Below, piece after piece: positions 19,555 through 29,201 of a stretch of DNA of 64,000 bases. The notes beneath the pieces were generated by a model. The model had not been told where the DNA came from, searched no databases, and worked only from the letters and a program-made list of their open reading frames with translations. Origin of the DNA: Elainella saxicola E1 (GTDB taxonomy: Bacteria; Cyanobacteriota; Cyanobacteriia; Elainellales; Elainellaceae); NCBI GenBank assembly GCA_002796835.1, contig LUGL01000014.1, positions 1 to 64,000 on the forward strand. Reading direction: 5' to 3'. Every line of letters starts with the position of its first letter. Position 1 is the stretch's first letter. Position numbers and translations under genes: made by a program.

Positions 19555-20415
19555 TTAGCGTAATTCAAAGCCAAGCTGTTGCAGGATCTCTCGCAAATGT
19601 GCCCGATTTCGCAACGCGTCTCCATTCGCAATTCGATCGCTAGAGTGCTGTGCCCAATCTCCCACAACATTCATTTGCTGTGCTGTATAAAATGCTGCCA
19701 TGATTTCGTTATAGTAATCGATCGCCGCATCCTGAGTTTCTAGCTGATAGGTTTCCCGATGCAACACTGCTGCCTGAGACAGACGAGGCTTTACAGCTGG
19801 AATTTCTGCCGGATCCGCATAGCCGACACATAAGCCAAACACGGCAAAGATGCGCTTGGGCAGTTCTAATTCGGCAGCAACCGCTAGGGGCTGGTTTCGC
19901 AATGCGCCGATGTAAACCGTGCTCAATCCCAACGATTCGGCTGCAATCACTGCATTTTGAGCTGCAAGGCTAGCATCGATCGCCGCCATCAAAAACATTT
20001 CTAGATAGTTCGCTCCGTCATAGGGTAATCCTCGCTGTTGCGCAACATGAGAAAGGCGAGCCAAATCGGCTAACCAGACCAGAAAGAGAGGGGCCTGCTG
20101 GATATGGATTTGATTATTGGCCAGCTTTGAGAGCCGTTCCTTGCGAGCCGCATCTTCGACGGCAACGACACTCCAGGTTTGAAGATTTGAGGAGGTTGCA
20201 GCGGATTGCGCTGCCGCAACTAAAGTCTCCAGCGTTCCGGCTGGCAGCGGGTCAGACCGATATGCCCGAACAGAACGATGAGAGAGTAGGGTTGTTAAGC
20301 TGTCATTCCAGGCAGCATCCAACCCAAATTCAACCGCAGTTCCGTAGCGATCGGCAAGTAGATGAGACGGTGCGGTTTGAAGACTCGCAGGATTCGCAGT
20401 AAAAGTCATAGTCAA
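19555..20415 (-). CDS. Nitroreductase-family FMN oxidoreductase
   Basis: LLSHRSVRAYRSDPLPAGTLETLVAAAQSAATSSNLQTWSVVAV, LSTVYIGALRNQP, FAVFGLCVGY. Confidence 0.85.
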   Translation of the reverse strand: MTMTFTANPASLQTAPSHLLADRYGTAVEFGLDAAWNDSLTTLLSHRSVRAYRSDPLPAGTLETLVAAAQSAATSSNLQTWSVVAVEDAARKERLSKLANNQIHIQQAPLFLVWLADLARLSHVAQQRGLPYDGANYLEMFLMAAIDASLAAQNAVIAAESLGLSTVYIGALRNQPLAVAAELELPKRIFAVFGLCVGYADPAEIPAVKPRLSQAAVLHRETYQLETQDAAIDYYNEIMAAFYTAQQMNVVGDWAQHSSDRIANGDALRNRAHLREILQQLGFELR

Positions 20416-20501
20416 TTTTGATTAGGTTGTGAGGGGTGAATCAGTGCTTGATCACAGTAACCTCATAGCACCTCAACATCGCATTTTAGTATAATACTGT
20501 T

Positions 20502-20524
20502 TGTCTATCGATTTAGCGTATTTA
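20502..20524 (-). promoter_or_regulatory. Operator-like dyad site F (minus strand TAAATAC GCTAAATCG ATAGACA)
   Basis: Degenerate match to the consensus; about 87 bp upstream of the nitroreductase start at 20415. Confidence 0.45.
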
Positions 20525-21058
20525 TTTTTTCAAATCTGCCAGCTGCCAGAAGCGTTTTAACTGAACTCGCAGATGAATTCTCAAAAAGCGAAGCCAACGC
20601 AGCCAAAGAATGGCGGGTTGCTCAAAAAAGGTAAAAATATCGCCATAGCCTACATGGGTATTCCGATGATGCAACCAGTGGCGTTCAGGCGTCGTAATCC
20701 ACAATACTTGACAAATGAGATCGATCGGCTGAGGAGTTTGCCAGCCTAGAGCACTGACATGTCGCCACCATACATGAAATTGTCCCAATAGTAGTCCAAC
20801 AATAACCCCTGTCGGTGAGTAAGGCCACAACAGTGTGGATACCGCAAAATAAGGGAGTGCGCCCAGAAGCCCATCCATCAGAACCCAAAAATCGGGTATC
20901 AAGATTGCATAATAGCGGAATGTTTTTCGGGGGGAATGATGAGTTGTGAGATGCAGGCGACCAAAGACATGTTCTGGGATGTGATAGATAAAGGTAGATA
21001 GAAAATCGCCTAAGAAAAGTAAAGCCCAGGCAACTAGAGCTATTTCAAATACTTCCAT
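20522..21058 (-). CDS. Membrane sterol desaturase/fatty acid hydroxylase-like protein
   Basis: Histidine motifs HxxxHH-like (HLTTHHS), FHVWWRHVS, HWLHHRNTHVGYG in a hydrophobic protein. Confidence 0.72.
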   Translation of the reverse strand: MEVFEIALVAWALLFLGDFLSTFIYHIPEHVFGRLHLTTHHSPRKTFRYYAILIPDFWVLMDGLLGALPYFAVSTLLWPYSPTGVIVGLLLGQFHVWWRHVSALGWQTPQPIDLICQVLWITTPERHWLHHRNTHVGYGDIFTFFEQPAILWLRWLRFLRIHLRVQLKRFWQLADLKK

Positions 21059-21364
21059 GTATTTTGACGCATATGTAAAGAGAATAAAATAAAACCTAAA
21101 ATGAATTTAAGTCGTTTCATCAAAAGCAGAAAAAGAGAATGAAAATTTAAATAAAATAAAATAAGGCTTTAAAGACCACCTTCAAACATCCGAATCGATC
21201 GTTTGGTCGATCAAATTGTTGAATTCCAAATGATTGAATTTAGGTTGTCATAAGCCGCTGCAAAGTGTCGGTCGTCCAGAATACACTCTTAGATGACTCG
21301 ATAGTCAGCTAGGAGTGGAGGCTTGCTTTCTCCAGCCAAGTATGCGATACTCCTTTTCAACCTA

Positions 21365-21396
21365 AAATACGGTAACTTTATCGATGAACCGTATTT
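21365..21396. promoter_or_regulatory. Inverted repeat AAATACGGT-N14-ACCGTATTT
   Basis: Perfect 9-bp arms in the long leader of the amidohydrolase gene; shares TACGGTAA with the dyad family. Confidence 0.55.
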
Positions 21397-21794
21397 AGAG
21401 GCAGGCACGGATCTGGTACATCAACCCAGTGGAGTCGGACTCTAGCGCCAGTAACTGTTTTATTCCCGTCTAAATCTCAGAATCAACATGATGATTTTTG
21501 ACGATCCCCTTAGTTAGGATTTCGAGGGATAAGGTTACTGGTTTGCTAGTTTCTATTGACTGGGCATATCTATTAAGTGCACTGATTACCTGACTGGAAT
21601 GGTCATCGAATTCGAGTCATTCAAGCGTTTGTGATGGCTAGAAGTTAACTGTGGCGTATATTTATCGAGTTCACATTTGTTGGCCAGTTTCACGAAGCAT
21701 AACTTTGCCACAGAGAAGTTGTGGTGGCTAGGAAGCAGGAATTAAGGGATTTCAAGATTTAGGGAAAATCTTAACTTTGTAGAGGAACCGAATT

Positions 21795-23333
21795 ATGGTG
21801 GAATTCAGCCGTTTGAAAACTTCTCGCTCTGCAGCAATTCGAGCTAAGCTCGATTACCCGGTGATTGATACTGATGTTCACACCAATGATTTCACACCCG
21901 TCTTTGAGGATTACATTGCCAATTATGGGGGTGCAAAATTAGTTGATGAATTGCGCAAATCGGAGAATTCTCGACTCAATTCTAAGAGCCAGGGTAAAGA
22001 CTGGTATCAACAGACCCCAGAAGAGCGGCAATATTACCGCACGATTCGATCGCCCTGGTGGGCCAGAGTGACTCGCAACACGCTCGAACTGGCAACCTAT
22101 ACCCTGCCCGAACTGCTCTATGAGCGTCAAGCAGAACAGGGATCAGACTATTCCGTACTCTTCCCGAATAATGCGCTGGCAGCAGCCGGAGCCCATCCAG
22201 AACACCGTCAGGCATTGCAGCGAGCGATCAACCACTACCACGCCGATCTCTATCGCAAATATAGCGATCGACTGACTCCTGTGGCAGGTATTACGCTGAC
22301 CACACCGCAAGAGGGTATTGAGGAACTAGAGTTTGCTGTCAATGTCTTAGGATTAAAAGTTATCAACATTCCAGGTGGCGTTAAGCGTCCGGTTCGAGCG
22401 ATCGCTGATAAGTATCCACCCGATCAGTATCCAGAAATCGCGAAGTACGCATCTTATATTGATTTCTACGGTATTGATAGCGAATATGATTACGATCCCT
22501 TCTGGGCCAAGGTGGTCGAATTGGGCGTGCCGATTACCACGCACTATGGCAGCCAAGGCTGGACGGGCCGGTCTTCCATCACCAGCTACATGAATAACCA
22601 TATTGGTCACTTTGCGGATGGCTCACAAGCCTTTGCCAAAGCGCTGTTCTTTGGAGGGGTAACGCGACGCTTCCCGAAATTACGGGCGGCTTTTCTGGAA
22701 GGAGGCGCAGATTGGGGGTCTCATGTCTATATTCATCTGGTCGATCGCTTCCTGAAGCGAAATCCCGAAGGGCTGCAAAACTACAATCCCGCCTTGACTG
22801 ATGCGGATGAACTTTATGAGCTATTCGAACGCTATGGTCGTGAGATCACAAAAGGATACGCGCTCAGTAAGGAAGAATTGGTGACGACTGTTCTGGGCTC
22901 ATCGTTCACTCGCTTTAGTCGCGATCCAGCTGAAGATGAGCTGAATGATTTTGCAGCAGCCGGAATTGAGGCCGTTGAAGATATTCGCGATCGCTGGGTC
23001 AATCCTTTCTTCTTTGGCTCGGAATCGGACGATCGGACCATTGCCGCCGCATTTAACGATAAGGCGAATCCACTGAATGTCAAGATCAATGCTATCTACT
23101 CTTCGGATGTGGGTCACTGGGATGTGCCCGATCTGACTTCTCCTTTAGCAGAAAGTTGGGAACTGGTGGAAGAAGGCGTGATTTCGGAAGCGGACTTCAA
23201 AGCCTATGTCTTCTCGAATCCTTATAAGCTTTACACCGAAGCCAATCCTGATTTCTTTAAGGGCACTGCGATCGAGTCGAAGCTCGGCAATTCCGCTACT
23301 CCAGTCAAGGATAAAAGCCTTGTGACGGCTTAA
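21795..23333 (+). CDS. Amidohydrolase-family metal-dependent hydrolase (ACMSD-like)
   Basis: VIDTDVHTNDFTPVFEDYI; VPITTHYGSQGW; GGVTRRFPKLRAAFLEGGADW; IYSSDVGHWD. Confidence 0.8.
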   Translation: MVEFSRLKTSRSAAIRAKLDYPVIDTDVHTNDFTPVFEDYIANYGGAKLVDELRKSENSRLNSKSQGKDWYQQTPEERQYYRTIRSPWWARVTRNTLELATYTLPELLYERQAEQGSDYSVLFPNNALAAAGAHPEHRQALQRAINHYHADLYRKYSDRLTPVAGITLTTPQEGIEELEFAVNVLGLKVINIPGGVKRPVRAIADKYPPDQYPEIAKYASYIDFYGIDSEYDYDPFWAKVVELGVPITTHYGSQGWTGRSSITSYMNNHIGHFADGSQAFAKALFFGGVTRRFPKLRAAFLEGGADWGSHVYIHLVDRFLKRNPEGLQNYNPALTDADELYELFERYGREITKGYALSKEELVTTVLGSSFTRFSRDPAEDELNDFAAAGIEAVEDIRDRWVNPFFFGSESDDRTIAAAFNDKANPLNVKINAIYSSDVGHWDVPDLTSPLAESWELVEEGVISEADFKAYVFSNPYKLYTEANPDFFKGTAIESKLGNSATPVKDKSLVTA

Positions 23334-23347
23334 AAAAGAGGAAATCT

Positions 23348-24790
23348 ATGACAACAGCAATTGATCCCGATATCGGGGCGCGCGAAGCTTTGCGTCTATT
23401 GGGACCCGATCCGGATAACTGGGTACCCGATCGTCTCGACATTGATCATAATGTCACCATAATTGGGGGCAGCGGTACAGGTAGTGTCTTTGCCTTTGCC
23501 CTGCGACGAGCAGGAATTGGGCACGTGACGGTGATTGATGCCGCCGAGGATGAAGTGCATGCTGGATTATGGTTGAACCGTGCCCGCATGAATAAGCTTC
23601 GCACCCCTAAGAATTTGCCCGGTCCCGAATTGGGGATTCCTGCTCTATCGTTTCAAGCCTGGTATGAGGCTCGGCATGGGATTGAGGCCTACGAAGCGAT
23701 CGATCGGATTCCCCGCGTGCTTTGGGCAGAATATCTTAGCTGGTATCGCCAATTTCTGGGGATCCAGGTGCGGTATGGCACAAGATTGGTGCGGATTGAG
23801 CCAGCCGATGGCTTCCTGCGTCTGCATCTAGAAGTCAATGGCGAACCCAAAGTAGAAACCAGCCGCAAAGTCATTTTGGGCAATGGCGTGGGCGGCGGCG
23901 GTGGCCCTTATATTCCGACCGTATTAAGCAAGAACTTACCTCGTCATTTATATGCCCATACAGCTGATGCAATTGATTTTGCCGCATTGCAGGGCAAGAC
24001 CGTAGCGGTTTTGGGAGGAGCTGCCTCCGCGTTCGATGCCGCCGGGGTCGCCTTAGAAGCAGGGGCAAAGGCGGTGCATTTATTTGCGCGTCGATCGGCC
24101 ATTGCGTCTGTCCCGGTGATACGAGTTCGGGGCTATCCAGGGGCTTATGACAATTACCCCTCGGTTTCTGATGAGGCTCGCTGGTTTCAGGCTTGGCGGT
24201 TCCGTCAGGCTGGTTCAACACCACCGCCGGATGCGATCGAGCGTGTCATCAAATTTCCGAATTTCCATCTGCATCTGGCTGCTCCCTGGACTTCAGTGGA
24301 AGAACGGCATGGGCAAATTATTAGCTATGTCAATGGCGAGACATTCGAGTTTGATTTTGCGATCGCAGGTACGGGCTATTTTGTCGATCCAGTTGCACGG
24401 CCTGAATTAGCTGATTTCTCTCAGCATATTCTCCGTTGGCGCGATCGATATCAGCCCCCCGCAGACCTGCGCGACGATGAACTGGGTGCCTATCCCTATT
24501 TGGGTCGTGGACATGAATATCAGGAGAAAGAGCCAGGAACGGCTCCCTATCTGAAAAATATTCATGTCTACAATCCAACGGGCTTCGTCAGCTTCGGCTT
24601 ACCGATTGGCGATATTCCCAGCATTAAGCGCGATGTTCCTGCTGTCGTCTCCCGCATTAGCCATGATCTCTTCTTTGAAGATTGGGATCACCATCAAACT
24701 CGGATCACCGGGGATATTGCCCCCGACTTTGAAGATTCGCTTTATGCGGCGGCTGTGTGGAAACAGAATGTCGGAGCTTTAGTGAGCTAA
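23348..24790 (+). CDS. FAD/NAD(P)-binding flavin monooxygenase-like protein
   Basis: VTIIGGSGTGSVFAFALRRAGIGHVTVIDAAEDE, VAVLGGAASAFDAAGVALEAGAKAVHLFARR, FAIAGTGYFVDP. Confidence 0.8.
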   Translation: MTTAIDPDIGAREALRLLGPDPDNWVPDRLDIDHNVTIIGGSGTGSVFAFALRRAGIGHVTVIDAAEDEVHAGLWLNRARMNKLRTPKNLPGPELGIPALSFQAWYEARHGIEAYEAIDRIPRVLWAEYLSWYRQFLGIQVRYGTRLVRIEPADGFLRLHLEVNGEPKVETSRKVILGNGVGGGGGPYIPTVLSKNLPRHLYAHTADAIDFAALQGKTVAVLGGAASAFDAAGVALEAGAKAVHLFARRSAIASVPVIRVRGYPGAYDNYPSVSDEARWFQAWRFRQAGSTPPPDAIERVIKFPNFHLHLAAPWTSVEERHGQIISYVNGETFEFDFAIAGTGYFVDPVARPELADFSQHILRWRDRYQPPADLRDDELGAYPYLGRGHEYQEKEPGTAPYLKNIHVYNPTGFVSFGLPIGDIPSIKRDVPAVVSRISHDLFFEDWDHHQTRITGDIAPDFEDSLYAAAVWKQNVGALVS

Positions 24791-24946
24791 AGAGTGGGCT
24801 AAAGTCTGTAGAGTGTAAGCAGAATACTAAAATTCAGCCATGCCCGATCGCCTGTATGCCATTGCCAAAATTTACCAAATTATTGAAAGCAACGCCCCTT
24901 CAACAGGACTGGACGTAACATAACAATGGTTACAATCTAAATTGCT

Positions 24947-25567
24947 ATGTCAGACGTTCGTCAAGAGATTCGGGTTTGTTTTATTGGTGAATCATTTGTC
25001 AACGGCACGGGCGATCCAGAGTTTCTGGGTTGGACGGGTCGGGTTTGTCGCCATATTGCGTCAAAAGGCTATGAAATTACCTACTACAACCTAGGGGTGC
25101 GGGCTGAAACCAGTCGATATCTCAAACAGCGTTGGCGATCGGAAGTTTCCTATCGGCTCGCATCAGAGTATGACGGTCGAGTAGTCTTTTCCTTTGGAGT
25201 CAACGATTCAGGTTGTGCCGGGAAACAGCAGGGCATTGATCTCGCAGAATCAATTGCAAATACGTGCAGCTTCCTGGCTGAAGCTCAGGAGCTTTATCCA
25301 GTTTTGATGGTTGGTCCACCCCCTTGTGGTGATGCTGATCAAGAACAAAGGAATCAAACGATCGCCAATTTATCACAGGAGTTTGCATCCGTTTGCATTC
25401 AACTGAATGTTCCGTATCTTGATGTGTTTTCCAGTTTAGTGCAGTCACCAATCTGGCTCTCAGAAGCGAAAGCCAATGATGGTGCACATCCTAGAGCGGC
25501 TGGTTATGCAGAATTTGCAGCACTTGTGCAAACTTGGGACGGTTGGTTGAATTGGTTTCCGTCTTAG
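24947..25567 (+). CDS. SGNH/GDSL hydrolase
   Basis: FIGESFVNGTGDPEFLGWTGRV, FSFGVNDSG, VGPPPCGD, DGAHPRAAGY. Confidence 0.85.
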   Translation: MSDVRQEIRVCFIGESFVNGTGDPEFLGWTGRVCRHIASKGYEITYYNLGVRAETSRYLKQRWRSEVSYRLASEYDGRVVFSFGVNDSGCAGKQQGIDLAESIANTCSFLAEAQELYPVLMVGPPPCGDADQEQRNQTIANLSQEFASVCIQLNVPYLDVFSSLVQSPIWLSEAKANDGAHPRAAGYAEFAALVQTWDGWLNWFPS

Positions 25568-25644
25568 TGGGACTGAAACAAAGTTGCCAAAATCCATTTG
25601 CAATCTACTGATAAGTAGGTCGGTCAAATGAATTTTCAGATAGA

Positions 25645-25680
25645 GTGCGAGCGTCCCGCTCGCGGGCAAGATGCCCGCAC
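25645..25680. repeat. REP-like double hairpin (GTGCGAGCGTCCCGCTCGCGGGCAAGATGCCCGCAC)
   Basis: Two small stem-loops (GCGAGCGtccCGCTCGC and GGGCAagaTGCCC) with GTGCG/CGCAC outer arms; a near-copy lies on the opposite strand at 52539-52570. Confidence 0.88.
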
Positions 25681-25715
25681 TATTGTCATCTACAACTTAA
25701 TCATACCTACTTGCT

Positions 25716-26714
25716 ATGACCTTACCTACGACTTCGCTTGGCACAACTGGGCTTACAGTTTCACGCTTTTGCCTGGGCACGATGACCTTTGGCTTACAGT
25801 CTGATGAAACAACCTCAAGAGCGATCCTGGATACTGCTGCCGCTGCCGGAATCAACTTTCTGGATACTGCCGATGTCTATCCTTTGGGTGGCACGCTGGA
25901 GACCGTTGGATGTACGGAAGAGATTATTGGGCGTTGGCTAAAAGGTAAACGCAGTCAGTTTATTCTGGCGACTAAATGTGTTGGTCAAGTTGGGCCTGCT
26001 CCATGGGATCAGGGATCGTCGCGCAAACATATTCTGGATGCGATCGATGCTTCCCTGCGGCGACTCGACACGGATTATGTTGATCTGTATCAGTTACATG
26101 CTGACGATCCTGCTACCCCATTGGATGAAACCTTAGAGGCGCTGGATACGATCGTGCGAGCAGGCAAGGTGCGCTACATTGGTGTTTCTAACTTTCTGGC
26201 CTATCGTCTCAGCCGCGCTCTAGGTCGGGCCGATGTCCGCAATTTGACTCGCTTTGTTTCAGTGCAGCCCCGCTACAATTTGCTATTCCGTGAAATTGAA
26301 CGAGAATTGCTGCCGCTGGCTCAGGAAGAAGGATTAGCGGTGATTCCCTATAATCCCCTGGCAGGCGGATTGCTGACGGGCAAACACAATCTTGAGCAAG
26401 GTCCGACGGCAGAGACGCGGTTCACGCTGGGTACCACTGCTGAACGGTATCAAGATCGGTACTGGCACGATCGCGAATTTAAGACGGTTGAAGAACTCCG
26501 CACAGTTGCCGATGCGGCTGGACTGTCGCTAACCACTTTGGCGATCGCCTGGGTATTGGCGAACCCGATCATTACCGCGCCAATTATTGGGGCCAGTCGT
26601 CCAGAGCAATTAGTGGATGTGTTAAAGGCGATCGAGATTAACCTGGATAATGGCTTGAAGCAGAAACTCGATGATCTGACGGCGGAATATCGCAAAGGAG
26701 ATGCGGTGCGTTAG
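25716..26714 (+). CDS. Aldo/keto reductase
   Basis: SRFCLGTMTFGLQSDE, FLDTADVYPLGG, DTDYVDLYQLHADDP, VRYIGVSNFLAYRL, PIIGASRPEQL. Confidence 0.9.
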   Translation: MTLPTTSLGTTGLTVSRFCLGTMTFGLQSDETTSRAILDTAAAAGINFLDTADVYPLGGTLETVGCTEEIIGRWLKGKRSQFILATKCVGQVGPAPWDQGSSRKHILDAIDASLRRLDTDYVDLYQLHADDPATPLDETLEALDTIVRAGKVRYIGVSNFLAYRLSRALGRADVRNLTRFVSVQPRYNLLFREIERELLPLAQEEGLAVIPYNPLAGGLLTGKHNLEQGPTAETRFTLGTTAERYQDRYWHDREFKTVEELRTVADAAGLSLTTLAIAWVLANPIITAPIIGASRPEQLVDVLKAIEINLDNGLKQKLDDLTAEYRKGDAVR

Positions 26715-26743
26715 AAATAGAGAGTCCTGGCCCTATCACCGTT

Positions 26744-27910
26744 ATGAACGTCACCCATCTCTATTGTTCAGCCTGCAACCAATCCTATCCGCCGCGTCGC
26801 CTTTACAACCTGTGCGATTGTGGTAAGCCGTTACTGGTCGCTTACGATCTCGATCGGGCTGCCAGCACCCTGACTCAGTCTGCATTATCGACTCGTCCTC
26901 CGACGCTGTGGCGCTATGCGGAAGTTTTGCCGGTGGATGATCGGGTGAATCGGGTCAGTTTGGGAGAAGGGATGACTCCGTTACTCCGGGCTGAACGGCT
27001 GGGGCAAGCGCTAGGGCTGAAAAATCTCTATATCAAAGATGAATCGCAGAATCCTACTGGATCTTTTAAGGCACGTGGCATGACTGCGGCAGTCTCCATG
27101 GCCAAGGAATTAGGGGTGAAAAAAATTGCTGTTCCTTCTGCTGGAAATGCTGCCGGAGCATTAGCGGCCTATGCGGCCAGAGCTGGACTGGAAGCATTTA
27201 TTTTCATGCCCAAGGATACGCCTCTCGCCAATATCATTGAATGTCAGCAGAATGGTGCCCATGTCACCTTAATCGATGGATTCATTACTGACTGCGGACG
27301 GATTGTGGCAGAACGAAAAGCCGCAGAAGGGTGGTTTGATGTTTCTACCCTAAAAGAACCCTATCGGGTTGAAGGGAAGAAAACCATGGGCTATGAGCTG
27401 GCGGAACAATTAGACTGGCAGCTACCCGACGTGATTCTCTATCCAACCGGAGGCGGCACCGGGTTAATTGGCATGTGGAAGGCATTTGACGAAATGGAAC
27501 GTATGGGTTGGATTGGGTCCCATCGGCCTCGCATGGTTAGCGTTCAGGCTGCTGGTTGTGCTCCGATCGCTCAAGCGTTTGCATCTGGCTTATCCGCAGG
27601 CGCAGACATTGCTAACCCTCATACGATCGCCTCTGGATTGCGTGTGCCTAGAGCGATCGGCGATTTTATCATGCTCGATATTCTCCGTCAGAGTCATGGA
27701 ACTGCTATTGCTGTGACTGATGAACAATTGCTGGCTGGGGTGAAGCAACTGGGAATTGCTGAGGGAATTTTTGCTGCGCCTGAAGGGGGAGCCTGTGTGC
27801 CTGCGCTTCAGCAGTTGATCGATCAGGGTAAGGTCGATCGATCGGAGCGCATTGTTTTGTTTAACACCGGCTCTGGGTTGAAATATCTGGAAGCATTTCA
27901 CAGCAAATAA
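26744..27910 (+). CDS. thrC: Threonine synthase / PLP fold-type II enzyme with N-terminal zinc ribbon
   Basis: YCSACNQSYPPRRLYNLCDCGKPL; LYIKDESQNPTGSFKARGMTAAVS; VPSAGNAAGALAAYAARAGL; YPTGGGTGLIGMWKAF. Confidence 0.82.
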   Translation: MNVTHLYCSACNQSYPPRRLYNLCDCGKPLLVAYDLDRAASTLTQSALSTRPPTLWRYAEVLPVDDRVNRVSLGEGMTPLLRAERLGQALGLKNLYIKDESQNPTGSFKARGMTAAVSMAKELGVKKIAVPSAGNAAGALAAYAARAGLEAFIFMPKDTPLANIIECQQNGAHVTLIDGFITDCGRIVAERKAAEGWFDVSTLKEPYRVEGKKTMGYELAEQLDWQLPDVILYPTGGGTGLIGMWKAFDEMERMGWIGSHRPRMVSVQAAGCAPIAQAFASGLSAGADIANPHTIASGLRVPRAIGDFIMLDILRQSHGTAIAVTDEQLLAGVKQLGIAEGIFAAPEGGACVPALQQLIDQGKVDRSERIVLFNTGSGLKYLEAFHSK

Positions 27911-27934
27911 CTGATCCATGGCGGCTCAAATGCT

Positions 27935-28144
27935 TCAGCCTTGAAAAGCACGAATCAAGACTCTGAACAGGAAATGAGGAGCTTTACGCTGCCGTGCCCC
28001 AGGTTCAGGCTTGAAAGGCGGCTTTGTCGGCTCAGGCGGATTTTCATCCTTGTCTTGCTGTAAATCGATCGCAGATGGATCGATCGACGCTTGAAGTGGC
28101 AGATCTTCGAACCAGAGACGTTCAATTTGTCCAAATTGCATCAC
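27935..28144 (-). CDS. Small hypothetical protein
   Basis: 69-aa ORF in a gap; proline-rich; no family recognised. Confidence 0.35.
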   Translation of the reverse strand: MMQFGQIERLWFEDLPLQASIDPSAIDLQQDKDENPPEPTKPPFKPEPGARQRKAPHFLFRVLIRAFQG

Positions 28145-28181
28145 TTAACCTCGCAGTTTGCCACTTTACAAGCCACAGAAA

Positions 28182-28889
28182 TTAGCGAACCGGCTGGATC
28201 TGGTATTTATCGGGTTTTCCAATGAATTCAAAAAGTTGTTCCTCATTCGGGACAGGTGTATTCTCACCCAAGTGTCGGTGAATACCAACACCCATATCGC
28301 CAGTTTGGGTCAAGCGAAAGTCAACTTCTTCAAATCCAGCTTCCTGAAACAATCGACGAACGGTTTCGGAATGGGTAACACCATCTAAATGTCCGCGTGT
28401 CCAGAGAACGAACGCACCCGATTTGCTCAGATAGCTCAGGTTGCGGATCAATCGCTGTAGCTCCGCCTCATTGGCTAAGTTGCCAAAGATACCACAAACA
28501 ATCACGATATCTGCCGGAACAGCACCGCTGTATGCTGCGGCCAGGGTTGCATCGCCATTGATAAATTCGATTTGCTTGGTTAGACCGATCGCCTCAAGCG
28601 TTGCTCTCCCTCGTTCTACTAGCTGCGGATTCAGCTCCACCAAACGAGCCTGAACGTCTTGAGCACGGGGATGATTCGCGAGAGCCCCCAATAAGTCTCG
28701 ACCATCGCCTGCACAGGCACTCACGACCTGAATTTGTCCGGATGGTGCAGCATCCAGGCTACGGGTAATATATTCTCGAACAATCTCTAATCGCTGTTGT
28801 AACCTGGCATCAGTTTGGTATAAATCATGCCACTCGAACCAGTCTTTCGCCATAGAAAAGCATTCCTTGATCAATTCCTTAATTTGCAC
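28182..28889 (-). CDS. Class I SAM-dependent methyltransferase
   Basis: IQVVSACAGDGRDLLGAL, ARLVELNPQLVERGRATLEAIGL, PADIVIVCGIFGNL. Confidence 0.78.
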   Translation of the reverse strand: MQIKELIKECFSMAKDWFEWHDLYQTDARLQQRLEIVREYITRSLDAAPSGQIQVVSACAGDGRDLLGALANHPRAQDVQARLVELNPQLVERGRATLEAIGLTKQIEFINGDATLAAAYSGAVPADIVIVCGIFGNLANEAELQRLIRNLSYLSKSGAFVLWTRGHLDGVTHSETVRRLFQEAGFEEVDFRLTQTGDMGVGIHRHLGENTPVPNEEQLFEFIGKPDKYQIQPVR

Positions 28890-29056
28890 TTGCTAGCTGT
28901 AATTTCTGGTGTCTTTAATTTGCACTTGCTAGCTGTAGTTTATGATGTAATTCATTGATGCAATGATTAACATCCTATTCCTGATTGCGAGTTGCAAAAT
29001 ACAACAAATATTTTTGCTTGTTTTTTACAGGCAATTATGTAATACTCGCTATTGTT

Positions 29057-29079
29057 AATCTACGGTAAATCGGTAGATT
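29057..29079 (+). promoter_or_regulatory. Operator-like dyad site B (AATCTAC GGTAAATCG GTAGATT, perfect 7-bp arms)
   Basis: Exact 7-9-7 dyad, 122 bp upstream of the LLM ATG at 29202. Confidence 0.7.
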
Positions 29080-29201
29080 TAAAGTATTTTTTAACAAAAG
29101 TTAGTGATACCCTGATTCAATGCGACGTTCTATCTCTGCAATTGGTTAGTCACCTCTATTCATCTTGGACTGAACTCATCTTGAACTTAACAAGGTCGCT
29201 T

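Noticed and set aside
24840-24923. 27-codon ORF MPDRLYAIAKIYQIIESNAPSTGLDVT in an intergenic gap
   Set aside because: Too short, and no homology can be assessed by eye.
25601-25632. CTACTGATAAGTAGGTCGGTCAAAT as another dyad site
   Set aside because: Only superficial similarity; core GGTAAATCG is absent and spacing does not fit.
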